Of a stretch of 64,000 bases of DNA, positions 17,916-26,582 are shown one piece after another. The stretch's first letter is position 1. Each line of letters begins with the position of its first letter. Position numbers and translations under genes: made by a program. The notes beneath the pieces are model-generated. The model was not told the DNA's origin. It ran no database searches and saw only the letters and a list, made by a program, of their open reading frames with translations. The DNA lies in contig NZ_CP129970.2 in assembly GCF_030503895.2 (NCBI RefSeq), positions 434,001 through 498,000 of the forward strand. The letters are read 5' to 3'. Origin of the DNA: Marivirga arenosa. Lineage in GTDB: Bacteria > Bacteroidota > Bacteroidia > Cytophagales > Cyclobacteriaceae.

Positions 17916-18236
17916 ATGAATGAGGATAGAATAGCTCAGCTCTGTAAATTTCGTAAAGAATCACCTAATGATCCTTTTATTATTTATGCTTTAGCCACAG
18001 AATACAAAGAAGAAGCTCCTGAAAAAGCAAAAGAACTTTTTGATGAATTATTAAAAAAACATGAAGATTACATCGGCACCTATTATCATGCTGCAGCTTT
18101 ATATGCAGAATTTTTTGATAGAGATACAGCAGATGAAATTTATCAAAAAGGAATTTCAGTAGCACAGAAAAATGGTGAACACCATGCTTTAAGAGAATTA
18201 CAAAATGCTTACACAAATTTTCAGTTTGAGGAATAA
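17916..18236 (+). CDS. Small TPR-repeat protein
   Basis: A 106-residue soluble protein with no signal peptide. Its sequence, with FIYALATEYKEEAPEKAKELFDELLKKHEDYIGTYYHAAALYAEF in pieces, reads as about two TPR helical pairs, the second followed by DEIYQKGISVAQKNGEHHALREL. Short TPR proteins of this size next to housekeeping genes are common in Bacteroidota and have no assigned role. It is divergent from etfB and alone on its strand, with the MFS gene starting about 230 bp later. The ATG at 17916 has only AT-rich DNA upstream. Confidence 0.8.
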   Translation: MNEDRIAQLCKFRKESPNDPFIIYALATEYKEEAPEKAKELFDELLKKHEDYIGTYYHAAALYAEFFDRDTADEIYQKGISVAQKNGEHHALRELQNAYTNFQFEE

Positions 18237-18466
18237 AGAATTTAAAGGATAACAGAAATATTAATAAATGAGAACATTAACCTATTTTTATTTTTCTAAA
18301 GGATTACTTTATGAAATTCTCTTCCTACATACAATATGAATCTTTCATTATACTCTAGACAATCAATTTTTTTTTTAATCCTCTCTTAGCAGATTAATAA
18401 TGTCACATTGATTACAGATAATTATAAGAAGAAATTTAATCTTTGCCTGAAAAAGCCTCTTTCTCC

Positions 18467-19690
18467 ATGAATGATATACAGCTAGGTCTAAAACAAAATT
18501 GGAAACAATTCACATTATTAGTTATTGTGAATGCTTTTGTAGGAGGCATGGTTGGAATGGAGAGAAGCATTTTTCCTCAGTTTGCAGAATTGGAATTTGG
18601 TGTAGCCTCAAAAACTGCGATTCTTTCATTCATCACAGCTTTTGGAATTAGTAAAGCCATTGCCAATTATTATACGGGCAGACTAGCAAATAAAATTGGA
18701 AGAAGAAATTTATTACTCATTGGCTGGCTCATAGCTATACCAGTCCCTTTTATACTTATTTATGCTCCAAACTGGGCAATTGTTATTTTCGCTAATATCC
18801 TATTAGGAATAAGCCAAGGATTAACCTGGAGCAGCACTGTGGTCATGAAAATTGACCTAGTTGGCGAAAAAGACCGGGGCTTCGCTATGGGGTTAAATGA
18901 GTTTGCAGGCTATTTTGCGGTAGGTATAGTAGCATTTTTCACTGGCTATATTGCGAATAGTTATGGAGTTACTCCCTATCCTTTTTACATAGGAATATTC
19001 TTGTCCATTGTAGGTTTTATATTAACACTTATTTGGGTGAAGGACACCCGTGACTTTGTTCACAAAGAAAGTGGGACAGACAAAACCACAGAACTTAAAA
19101 ATATTTTCGTAGAAACAACTTTTAAAAACAAAACTCTGAGTTCAGTAACACAGGCAGGTTTAATAAATAATTTAAATGATGGTATGATATGGGGACTGCT
19201 ACCTATAATCCTTTTGAATCTAAGTTTTAATAATGAAAATATTGGGGTTATAACCGCTATTTATCCTACTGTATGGGGAATTGGTCAACTATTTACAGGA
19301 AAAATGTCCGACCATTATTCAAAAAAGGGAATGCTATTCTGGGGAATGTTAATGCAAGGCATTGCTATTTTTTTTATTCCTTATAGTAGTTCATTTTCGA
19401 TACTTGCTGGTTTATCAGCCATATTAGGATTAGGAACAGCCTTGGTTTACCCTACCTTTTTATCTACAATAGCTGAAGCCACAAGTCCTAAACAAAGAGC
19501 CGAAAGTGTTGGGACTTTTAGACTATGGAGAGACTTAGGTTATGCATTTGGTGCTATTATTTCTGGAATCACCGCAGATTTATTAGGGGTAGAATATGCT
19601 ATCATTTTAATAGCTATCTTAACCATTATATCCTCACTTATCATTCAATTCAGAATGCCCTCTGCAATCAAACAAATCGAAAATAACTAA
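18467..19690 (+). CDS. MFS transporter
   Basis: A major-facilitator permease with about 12 membrane segments. The ATG at 18467 (MNDIQLGLKQNWKQFT) is preferred; the frame also offers a TTG at 18443 that would add eight residues. Motif A-like loops are present: GRLANKIGRRNLLL after helix 2 and GKMSDHYSKKGMLFW in the second half. Helices are well separated by a charged central loop at about residues 195-225. The family moves small solutes by proton coupling, but the substrate cannot be read. It resembles permeases annotated simply as MFS in Cytophagales. It is not followed closely by another gene: the B12 promoter and riboswitch start just downstream, so read-through could matter. Confidence 0.85.
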   Translation: MNDIQLGLKQNWKQFTLLVIVNAFVGGMVGMERSIFPQFAELEFGVASKTAILSFITAFGISKAIANYYTGRLANKIGRRNLLLIGWLIAIPVPFILIYAPNWAIVIFANILLGISQGLTWSSTVVMKIDLVGEKDRGFAMGLNEFAGYFAVGIVAFFTGYIANSYGVTPYPFYIGIFLSIVGFILTLIWVKDTRDFVHKESGTDKTTELKNIFVETTFKNKTLSSVTQAGLINNLNDGMIWGLLPIILLNLSFNNENIGVITAIYPTVWGIGQLFTGKMSDHYSKKGMLFWGMLMQGIAIFFIPYSSSFSILAGLSAILGLGTALVYPTFLSTIAEATSPKQRAESVGTFRLWRDLGYAFGAIISGITADLLGVEYAIILIAILTIISSLIIQFRMPSAIKQIENN

Positions 19691-19713
19691 GACAGACAGG
19701 TTCAAGATAATCA

Positions 19714-19745
19714 TTTGTTAGTTCAAAGCCTTTTATCTACATTTG
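19714..19745 (+). promoter_or_regulatory. Consensus Bacteroidota promoter for the B12 operon
   Basis: TTTG at 19714-19717, a 20-base spacer and TACATTTG at 19738-19745 match the TTTG/TAnnTTTG consensus of the Bacteroidota primary sigma factor exactly. The predicted transcription start, about 5-8 bases on, coincides with the first paired base of the riboswitch. Confidence 0.8.
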
Positions 19746-19754
19746 CATTAGAAT

Positions 19755-19947
19755 TATGGTTTCTACATCATCAATATGCTGTAGAATTAAAAGGGAATTC
19801 GGTGATCAATCTTTAAAAATTGAAAGTCCGAAACTGTCCCCGCAACTGTAAGTCCAATTTTTATTAAAGTACAATCCCCTTGCCACTGTGCCGATTTTCG
19901 GTATGGGAAGGCCGCTACTTTAAGGACGAGTCAGGAGACCTGCCATA
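19755..19947 (+). ncRNA. Cobalamin (B12) riboswitch
   Basis: An adenosylcobalamin-type riboswitch aptamer. P1 can form between TATGG (19755-19759) and CCATA (19943-19947). The core includes AAGGGAATTCGGTG, then CCGAAACTGTCCCCGCAACTG in two overlapping pieces, GCCACTG, and the B12 box AGTCAGGAGACCTGCC at 19929-19944, which fits the published consensus. A hairpin at 19963-19981 (GACTTTC/GAAAGGTC) follows and may be part of the expression platform, although it has no T tract; control of translation or of a long leader is possible. It sits between a consensus promoter and a BtuB-like receptor gene, so B12 should repress the operon. Confidence 0.95.
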
Positions 19948-20053
19948 GCTCAAATTGATTTCGACTTTCGGGTGAAAGGTCAGGAATGTACTAAAGCTTA
20001 TAGAACACTTTTTTACATCTGATTTTGACCGTGGTCGCATTAAAAAAAATTAT

Positions 20054-21937
20054 ATGCGATTAGGTGTTTTATTAATTTTAGCCTGCATTACGAACGTATT
20101 GCAGGCACAGGAGAATGATAGTATTCCACTTTTGAATGAAATTTCCGTTAATGGTAATTTTGAAAAACAATTTTTAAGTGGGAATGCAATTATATTGCCT
20201 AAAATAGAAGCTACTTCATTTTACAATGGAAATAATATTAGTGAAGTATTAAAACAAAATAGTAGCATTTATTTTAAAGAATATGGCAATGGAATGCTTT
20301 CAACCATTGCTTTCCGTGGTACCAGTGCTAGCCAAACATCTGTTCTATGGAATAACTTCAACATCAATAACTATACTTTAGGACAAACTGATTTCTCCTT
20401 AATTCCTACTCAAGCAATTGAAGAGATTTCCATTATTCCGGGAAGTGGAAGCAGTATGGGAGGTAGTGGGGCATTTGGAGGTGCAGTATTATTAGAAAAC
20501 AATTTAAGCTATAAAGCTGCCAACCAGATTAAAATTAATCAGGAAGTTGGAAGCTTTGGATTTTCAAATAGTTATATCAATGCTTCAGGAAGTAATGGAA
20601 AATGGGCCTATTCAACCCGAACTTATTTTACCAATGCAAAAAATGATTTTGAAATACTTCAAACTGGTGAACTTCAAGAGAACGCTGCCTATAGTAAATG
20701 GGGGATAAATCAGAGCATTGGTTACAAAATAAGAAATACAGAGAGCATAAAGTTATCAATTTGGTATAATGACAACTTCAGAGAAATTCAAGCTCCTATT
20801 GGATCAAGTAGGGACGTAAATGAACAAAGTGATCATAACCTACGGACGCACCTTAATTATGAAAAGAATTTTAAAAATGGTTTCCTAAATGTCGGAACAG
20901 GCTATTTTATTGATGAATTAGATTATCGACTGAATGATGCGATTTCTTATTATAAAGTAAATAGATGGGAGAGCTTTTCAGATTATAAAATTCATTTTTT
21001 GAATTCTCATGAGCTAAAAATATCAGCTCGATATAATCATATTGAAGCTTTTAATCAGAATTATGAAAACGGTCAGGCGCTTGAGCAACGTTATAGTTTA
21101 AAAGCATTGCTTTCAGGGCAAATTAATCCGAAAATTAATTATGCAGTTCATTTAAGGCAACAATATATTCCAAAACAAAATATTCCAATTTCACCCTATG
21201 CAGGAATTTCATCAAAAATTATTGATCAAAGTAAGCATCAATTAGAATTAAAACTGAATTCATCTTACAACTACAGAGTACCCACATTAAATGATCGATT
21301 TTGGAATGAGTCAGATAACTCTAATCTAAAATCAGAAACAGCATGGAATAAAGAAGTTTCATTGAATTCTAATCATAAATTCACTGACCTAAAAGTAAAA
21401 TCTACAATTACAGCTTTTCATAATTTAGTTGATAATTGGATTCAATGGGTGCCGACAGTAAACAATATTTGGAGTCCTAGAAATATAAAGCAAGTACTTA
21501 CCGAAGGAATAGAAATTAGTACTGATTTTAAATGGGTATTTCCTTCTGATTTTGAAGTAAAATCAAACCTTCAATATAGTTATACTTCGTCCACCGTAAT
21601 GGATTCAGAGGTGAATCCCACTGAAATTGGAAAACAATTAATATATACACCTATAAATAAAGCGACAGCCTTTTTTTCTATTAGGAAACATAACTTTTCT
21701 TTTAATACTTTTCATCAACTAACCGGTAGAGTTTATACCACTAGTAATAACTCTGAAATATTTTCTTTATCCCCTTTTTATCTAACAGATATTGGTCTGA
21801 CATGGACTCCAAAAAATTGGGAAATATCCACAAAGATTAAAAATGTATTGGAACAGGAATATTTCCTGTATTCAGGCTTTGCCATGCCAGGAAGGAATTA
21901 CCAATTAAGCATCACTAAAACTTTTAATATTTATTAG
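20054..21937 (+). CDS. btuB: TonB-dependent receptor, BtuB-like, for cobalamin
   Basis: A 627-residue outer-membrane receptor with a signal peptide ending LQAQ at about residue 18. A plug domain occupies about 35-155 (IAFRGTSASQTSVLWNNFNINN; EEISIIPGSGSSMGGSGAFGGAV, both family-typical). A 22-strand barrel follows and the protein ends with an aromatic residue after GRNYQLSITKTFN, as outer-membrane barrels do. The B12 riboswitch directly upstream and the BtuG-like lipoprotein one base downstream make cobalamin or another corrinoid the likely substrate. It is at the short end of the family's length, as BtuB proteins are. Expression should rise when B12 is scarce. Confidence 0.9.
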   Translation: MRLGVLLILACITNVLQAQENDSIPLLNEISVNGNFEKQFLSGNAIILPKIEATSFYNGNNISEVLKQNSSIYFKEYGNGMLSTIAFRGTSASQTSVLWNNFNINNYTLGQTDFSLIPTQAIEEISIIPGSGSSMGGSGAFGGAVLLENNLSYKAANQIKINQEVGSFGFSNSYINASGSNGKWAYSTRTYFTNAKNDFEILQTGELQENAAYSKWGINQSIGYKIRNTESIKLSIWYNDNFREIQAPIGSSRDVNEQSDHNLRTHLNYEKNFKNGFLNVGTGYFIDELDYRLNDAISYYKVNRWESFSDYKIHFLNSHELKISARYNHIEAFNQNYENGQALEQRYSLKALLSGQINPKINYAVHLRQQYIPKQNIPISPYAGISSKIIDQSKHQLELKLNSSYNYRVPTLNDRFWNESDNSNLKSETAWNKEVSLNSNHKFTDLKVKSTITAFHNLVDNWIQWVPTVNNIWSPRNIKQVLTEGIEISTDFKWVFPSDFEVKSNLQYSYTSSTVMDSEVNPTEIGKQLIYTPINKATAFFSIRKHNFSFNTFHQLTGRVYTTSNNSEIFSLSPFYLTDIGLTWTPKNWEISTKIKNVLEQEYFLYSGFAMPGRNYQLSITKTFNIY

Positions 21938-21938
21938 A

Positions 21939-22985
21939 ATGAATCAAAAATACATTTACACTTTAGCTATTATTTCTCTTTCATTATTTCTGACAGCCTG
22001 TGGAGATCCAGAGGAAGTTCAATTAAAAACAGAAGGCGTTTACATTTATCATGAAGGGGGATTCGGAAGTAATAATGCTACAATAGGAACTTATAATCCT
22101 GAAAATTATGAGTACAATCCTGACCTATACAGAGGCCAAAATGGTGGATTTATTGGAGATGTACAGCAAAACATTTTGGTGGATGGCAATAATGACAGAA
22201 TTTATAGCGTACTGAATGGTAGTAATGCTATTGATCTCATGACTTTGAATTTAAAATCAGAGGATAAAATACGTTTTGCTCAATTAGACAAACCAAGAGA
22301 TATAGCAGTTAATGGAAATCTAGCTTTTATATCAAACTGGGGGCCATACAATGAAAATTTCACATTAACGAATAGCGAGATTTTTGTTGTGGATCTAAAT
22401 ACAAACGAACTGATTGAAAGTATACCAGTGCAAGAATATCCAGAGCATCTATATATTCAAAATAATAGGCTTATTGTTGGCCATTCTAATTTTGATGGCA
22501 GTATCAGTGAAATCTCCATTATCAATATTGATAATTTAGAAATAGAAAATACAATTGAAATGCCTGCTGGGCCAATGGAAATTATAGAGGATCAAAATAA
22601 TAATGTATGGATAGTTTGTACTAGTGGGAGCATTGTAAAGCTGAGTACTTCCCTATCAGGAATAGCAAATCAAATCGATCATGAAAATGGAATTTTAGGT
22701 GATATTGATTATTTTGAAGGGAGTATATACTTCTTTTCTAATGATGAAATTTTTTCTTTAAACACTTCTGACAATAATGTTTCTTCAACAGGAATCAATG
22801 TAGAAATGGAAACCCCTTATGCTTTTGCAGTTGATCCCGCTTCAGGAGATTTCTATTTAGGAGATGCTTTAGATTATGCCAGTGAAGGACTTGTGTTAAG
22901 ATATAGTTTTAATGGCGAATTAGAAGATACTTTCCAATCTGGAATCATCCCTACTCAATTTTCATTTAATGTGGGAAGAAAATAA
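21939..22985 (+). CDS. BtuG-like surface beta-propeller lipoprotein (YncE/DUF5074 type)
   Basis: A 348-residue lipoprotein (lipobox LTAC, residues 18-21). The rest is a series of short propeller-blade repeats with YncE-like wording: DRIYSVLNGSNAIDLM, KPRDIAVNGNLAFISN, PEHLYIQNNRLIVGHS, PMEIIEDQNNNVWIV. In gut Bacteroides, BtuG is a seven-bladed surface propeller that caps BtuB and binds B12 very tightly. The start lies one base after the btuB stop and the gene shares the riboswitch leader, so a BtuG-like role is well supported by context; direct homology needs a search. Related propellers (DUF5074) occur beside many BtuB genes in Bacteroidota. Confidence 0.8.
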   Translation: MNQKYIYTLAIISLSLFLTACGDPEEVQLKTEGVYIYHEGGFGSNNATIGTYNPENYEYNPDLYRGQNGGFIGDVQQNILVDGNNDRIYSVLNGSNAIDLMTLNLKSEDKIRFAQLDKPRDIAVNGNLAFISNWGPYNENFTLTNSEIFVVDLNTNELIESIPVQEYPEHLYIQNNRLIVGHSNFDGSISEISIINIDNLEIENTIEMPAGPMEIIEDQNNNVWIVCTSGSIVKLSTSLSGIANQIDHENGILGDIDYFEGSIYFFSNDEIFSLNTSDNNVSSTGINVEMETPYAFAVDPASGDFYLGDALDYASEGLVLRYSFNGELEDTFQSGIIPTQFSFNVGRK

Positions 22986-23374
22986 TGCTTAACTCGCAAA
23001 ATCAAAGAATGAGTAATTCAATTACAAAAGTAACAAAAGCTATATTTCCAAATACAACAAATCATTATGATACACTATTTGGAGGTACGGCTTTACAATG
23101 GATGGATGAAGCAGCATTTATTACTGCCACCCGATATTCCAGACAAAAAATGGTTACTGTTAGTAGTGATAAAATTGATTTTAATAAAGCAATTCCTGCT
23201 GGAACTATTGTAGAACTTGTAGGAGAAATAGTAAGAATTGGAAAAACGAGCTTAGAAGTCAGAGTTGATGTCTTTACTGAAGAGATGTATTCTGAAAACA
23301 GAGAAAAATCAATTTCTGGTAACTTTACTATGGTTGCAATTGATGAGAATAAGGATCCAATAACAATTAAATGA
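22985..23374 (+). CDS. Acyl-CoA thioesterase, hotdog fold (YciA/ACOT type)
   Basis: A 129-residue hotdog-fold protein. The signature NHYDTLFGGTALQWMDEAAFITA contains the catalytic Asp of acyl-CoA hydrolases of this family, in the usual FGG..L.WMDE context, followed by VTVSSDKIDFNKAIPAGTIVEL and RIGKTSLEVRVDV. It hydrolyses acyl-CoA thioesters; chain-length preference is unknown. Its ATG overlaps the BtuG-like stop (TAATG), and a second ATG at 23009 is a possible start. The DUF5522 gene overlaps its end. Membership of a B12-controlled, translationally coupled operon is unexpected for a housekeeping thioesterase. Confidence 0.9.
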   Translation: MLNSQNQRMSNSITKVTKAIFPNTTNHYDTLFGGTALQWMDEAAFITATRYSRQKMVTVSSDKIDFNKAIPAGTIVELVGEIVRIGKTSLEVRVDVFTEEMYSENREKSISGNFTMVAIDENKDPITIK

Positions 23375-23529
23375 ATAGTAAAAAAGTTAAATTAGAAGAT
23401 GGTGATTTCTACATGGAAAATGGATTTTTCGTTTTTACCGAAAAATATCATCTAAAACGTGGATATTGTTGTGGTAATAAGTGTAGGCATTGTCCTTACG
23501 ATCACAAGAATGTGAAATCAAAAAAATAA
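23371..23529 (+). CDS. DUF5522 small cysteine-rich protein, 52 residues
   Basis: A short gene starting with the ATG that overlaps the thioesterase stop (ATGA). The protein has a tail motif YHLKRGYCCGNKCRHCPY, the hallmark of the DUF5522 family, with four cysteines and a histidine in a compact CC-x3-C-x2-C layout that looks like a metal or cluster site. Residues 1-25 are a hydrophilic and aromatic lead. It has no signal peptide or membrane segment and should be cytoplasmic. The function is unknown. The family is widespread as a tiny stand-alone protein in Bacteroidota, and length here is normal. It is the fourth coupled gene after the B12 riboswitch. Confidence 0.85.
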   Translation: MNSKKVKLEDGDFYMENGFFVFTEKYHLKRGYCCGNKCRHCPYDHKNVKSKK

Positions 23530-23571
23530 AGAACACTTTATAATTATTTTTTTACTTTCGTATTAACCTAA

Positions 23572-24594
23572 TTGAAAGTAAAATTGAAAGAGAACCATAA
23601 GTGTTTAAACTGTGGTGAAGAACTAGATTCATCGCAAAACTTTTGCCCAAATTGTGGGCAGGAAAATTCAGATAAAAAATTACCTATAGGTGAGTTTTTA
23701 AAAGACTTTTTCTCGAATACCTTAAGTTTTGATACTATTTTATTTAAAACGATAAATCCCTTCTTATTTAGACCGGGCAAGCTAACAAGAGCTTTTAATG
23801 AAGGGAAAAGAAGAAGATATATTAATCCTATAAGATTGTACCTAATCTTTTCCCTTTTTTACTTTTTCATGATCAGTTTAACGGTACCTAAGGACTTTAT
23901 TGATTCTAATATTCGATCAGGTTTAAATCAAAAAGAAATACTAGACTCCGCCAGAATCGGTAATTTAGACAGTGCTGGAATTCAAGCTATTATTCAGAAA
24001 ACTAAAACTCCAGATAGCCTAGTTAAAGAAATAGAAAAAGCCAGTAAAAAAGTTAAAGATTCAACTGACCGATGGGCAACATTAAAATATTGGGCAGATG
24101 ACAACACTTTAAATGATCAAGAATTTGAAGCAAATTTAGACTCTATTGGGTTTGATCAAGATCTGTTTGAAACTAAAATAATCAGATCATTCATCAATAA
24201 TTCCTCAATTTTTACTTATCAAGCAGTTCGGAACCTTCCTTTGATGATGTTTATCTTTTTACCGATTTTCGCACTCATATTAAAGTTACTTTTTTTCAAA
24301 AAGCGGTATTATTATATCGAGCACCTAATTCACGGTTTACATTTGCATGCTTTCGCCTATTTCATATACGGATTGGGAATATTAATCATTAGTCTTTACC
24401 CCACAATCGATGGCACGGTTATTTTTGTAAGCTTTATATGGGTTAGTACATACGCATTATTTTCCATTAAAAAACTCTATAATAACGGATGGTTTAAGTC
24501 CTTTTTAAAGTTTATCATTCTAGGAGTATTCTATGGCTCATTATTAGTCTTTGGTTTTTTACTAGAACTCTATATATCTCTTATTAGCCTATAA
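23572..24594 (+). CDS. DUF3667 membrane protein with N-terminal zinc ribbon
   Basis: A 340-residue protein. Residues 11-30 form a double-CxxC zinc ribbon (KCLNCGEEL, FCPNCGQEN), followed by a conserved amphipathic segment and the GKRRRYINPIRLYLIFSLFY run typical of DUF3667. A charged periplasmic or cytoplasmic loop of about 120 residues comes next, then four or more hydrophobic helices (for example LMMFIFLPIFALILKLLFF; LGILIISLYP). An in-frame TAA (23569-23571) sits immediately upstream and the zinc ribbon needs the early part, so a TTG start at 23572 (or 23584) is required. It lies 42 bp after the DUF5522 gene and may be part of the same transcript. Function unknown. Confidence 0.82.
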   Translation: MKVKLKENHKCLNCGEELDSSQNFCPNCGQENSDKKLPIGEFLKDFFSNTLSFDTILFKTINPFLFRPGKLTRAFNEGKRRRYINPIRLYLIFSLFYFFMISLTVPKDFIDSNIRSGLNQKEILDSARIGNLDSAGIQAIIQKTKTPDSLVKEIEKASKKVKDSTDRWATLKYWADDNTLNDQEFEANLDSIGFDQDLFETKIIRSFINNSSIFTYQAVRNLPLMMFIFLPIFALILKLLFFKKRYYYIEHLIHGLHLHAFAYFIYGLGILIISLYPTIDGTVIFVSFIWVSTYALFSIKKLYNNGWFKSFLKFIILGVFYGSLLVFGFLLELYISLISL

Positions 24595-24602
24595 TGATTG
24601 AA

Positions 24603-26576
24603 TCATTGCTTCACAATCTTTTTAACTGAGTACTCGCCTGATTTTGTAGTGATGACAAAAAAGTAAATTCCAGTTGGCCAATTAGAAACAGGAATAGATG
24701 AAGTTTCTAATTGGTTTTTTTTATACATCGTTTTCCCTGTTGAAGAGATTATTCGATACTCTTGAATAGTACTTTTAGAATTGAATTCGACATTCAAAAC
24801 ATCAATTACCGGATTAGGAAAAATATTAAGTTTTTCATTCAATTCATTCTGATTACTCAATATGGAAGCATCAATTATCATAGTGGTAGATTTAGTTCCA
24901 CAGTCATTGAAAGCTGTTAAAGTTACAGTATAATTCCCCTTCTCTGCATAAGTATGGGTTGGATTTTCTTCTGTGGAAACAGCAGATCCATCCCCAAAAT
25001 CCCAAACTACACTATCTGCATTATCCGATTGATTAATAAAGCGAATTTCTCTCTCCCTTCCCGCCTCAAAGGAGAACGATACAAAGGGTACACCTGAAGG
25101 AGTATTTGAAAAAAAAGTATAAGCCACTTCACCTGTATTTAAACTAATTTTACATCGGAATTTTAAATTTAACACATCCTCAGATAGCTCACTAATGGTT
25201 AATTCAGCACTATTTACTCCAGAATAAAGAGCATTATTACTCAAATCTTGTGGCGCACCATTCTCAACAGCCTGCCATTGATAGCTTTCTACTTCATATA
25301 AAGGGTTTACAAGTGTATTAATAATTTGTTCACCCTCTCCACATCCAGTAAATTGCGGATGCTCTTCAACTATACTCTTAATATCAGCTTTTAGCAAAAA
25401 CAAACCATTATTAATGTCGCTAACAGCAATTACACCACTCTCGAAAAAAGGATAATTACTCCAACTCCCATTAAAACTTGTATTTTCGCTTTGCGGAAAA
25501 GTATCGAAGAAAGCTAGCTCTCTCAAATTGGCTGCAGCTACCTTAGAGGCATCTAAAATCACTAATCCATTGGTATAATTTGATTGAAAAATCATATCAT
25601 CTTTCAAATACAAATTATGGTCTATTGCACTTCGTTCGGAATAATATTGTTTAATAAGAACAGGATTATCTAAATCTGTAACATCCCAAATTAATGTTCG
25701 AGTATTTATACCGCTATTATTTTCATCCAATTCATCATTAGAGATGAAGTACTTATGATCTTCAGTAAGCCAACCTTGATGCGAATAAGCAGATTGTGGA
25801 TAGCCCTGCTTAGCGATTAATGAGGTATTAGTTTTGTCATCCACATCAGCAATAGTGATAGTGTTCTCATTAGCATTGAAACAAATCTCTTTACCTTGGT
25901 AATCAACGTCAGGGCCTTGATAAATTACGCACTGAGCATCGTGAGTATAGCCATCAGCATCAAAACAACCTGCGAACTTTGGATCTTTAGGATCACGTAT
26001 GTCTACAATATGCAAACCACCCTGTCCGCAATTATTTGAGGCATTTCTTGCTCCTACTATATAAGCAAAACCCGTTAACTCATTGATTACAACATTATGG
26101 GCACTGGAAACTCCATCATAATGTGCATCTTCGTCAAAGACCTTTGGTAAATTTTTAGTATCTCTTAATCTAGTTAAATCAAAAACTTGCATGCCGTGCC
26201 CTGCATTATTATCTGCTACTACAAAGGCATGATCTTTATATACTTTAATATCTCTCCATGAACTTGAATTACCCGTATGACTTGCCAACCTTCCTACAAT
26301 TATGGGTTCAATAGGATCAGAAATATCAACGAATACTACCCCATTCACTTGCCCCATTAAAACATATTCTTTAGCCGTTTCAGGATCAGTCCATCCCCAG
26401 ATATCATTACTTTCAATACCTGATGAAGCCGATAATTCTTCATTTGAAATATTAGCTAATAAGTCAATCTGATTACATGCATAACCACCAGCACTCCCAT
26501 TTTCACATGGGGTTTGACCGAATGAATTAATTGTAATAATTAAAAATGCTATTGCGGATAATAAACATTTAATCAT
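24603..26576 (-). CDS. LVIVD-repeat, PKD-domain surface protein with T9SS sorting domain
   Basis: A 657-residue exported protein (signal peptide 1-20, INSFGQ). Residues about 30-390 carry LVIVD/choice-of-anchor-B propeller repeats (VNGVVFVDISDPIEPIIVGRL; GGLHIVDIRDPKDPKFAGC; NGLVILDASK). A PKD domain follows near 495-565 (SVVWDFGDGSAVSTEENPTH). The C-terminal 75 residues are a type-A T9SS sorting domain (LNIFPNPVIDVLNVEF ... GIYFFVITTKSGEYSVKKIV). It should be secreted through T9SS and anchored or released at the cell surface. Its start lies 6 bp after the meaB stop, an odd partner for co-transcription. The substrate or role is unknown. Confidence 0.92.
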   Translation of the reverse strand: MIKCLLSAIAFLIITINSFGQTPCENGSAGGYACNQIDLLANISNEELSASSGIESNDIWGWTDPETAKEYVLMGQVNGVVFVDISDPIEPIIVGRLASHTGNSSSWRDIKVYKDHAFVVADNNAGHGMQVFDLTRLRDTKNLPKVFDEDAHYDGVSSAHNVVINELTGFAYIVGARNASNNCGQGGLHIVDIRDPKDPKFAGCFDADGYTHDAQCVIYQGPDVDYQGKEICFNANENTITIADVDDKTNTSLIAKQGYPQSAYSHQGWLTEDHKYFISNDELDENNSGINTRTLIWDVTDLDNPVLIKQYYSERSAIDHNLYLKDDMIFQSNYTNGLVILDASKVAAANLRELAFFDTFPQSENTSFNGSWSNYPFFESGVIAVSDINNGLFLLKADIKSIVEEHPQFTGCGEGEQIINTLVNPLYEVESYQWQAVENGAPQDLSNNALYSGVNSAELTISELSEDVLNLKFRCKISLNTGEVAYTFFSNTPSGVPFVSFSFEAGREREIRFINQSDNADSVVWDFGDGSAVSTEENPTHTYAEKGNYTVTLTAFNDCGTKSTTMIIDASILSNQNELNEKLNIFPNPVIDVLNVEFNSKSTIQEYRIISSTGKTMYKKNQLETSSIPVSNWPTGIYFFVITTKSGEYSVKKIVKQ

Positions 26577-26582
26577 GATAGT

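Noticed and set aside
18268-18339. A 23-codon ATG frame after the small TPR gene
   Set aside because: It is short, has no ribosome binding site and no recognisable helix or motif; likely chance in AT-rich DNA.
19963-19981. Hairpin after the B12 riboswitch as an intrinsic terminator
   Set aside because: The stem is short with G-T pairs and no T tract follows, so termination is not supported; kept only as part of the leader.
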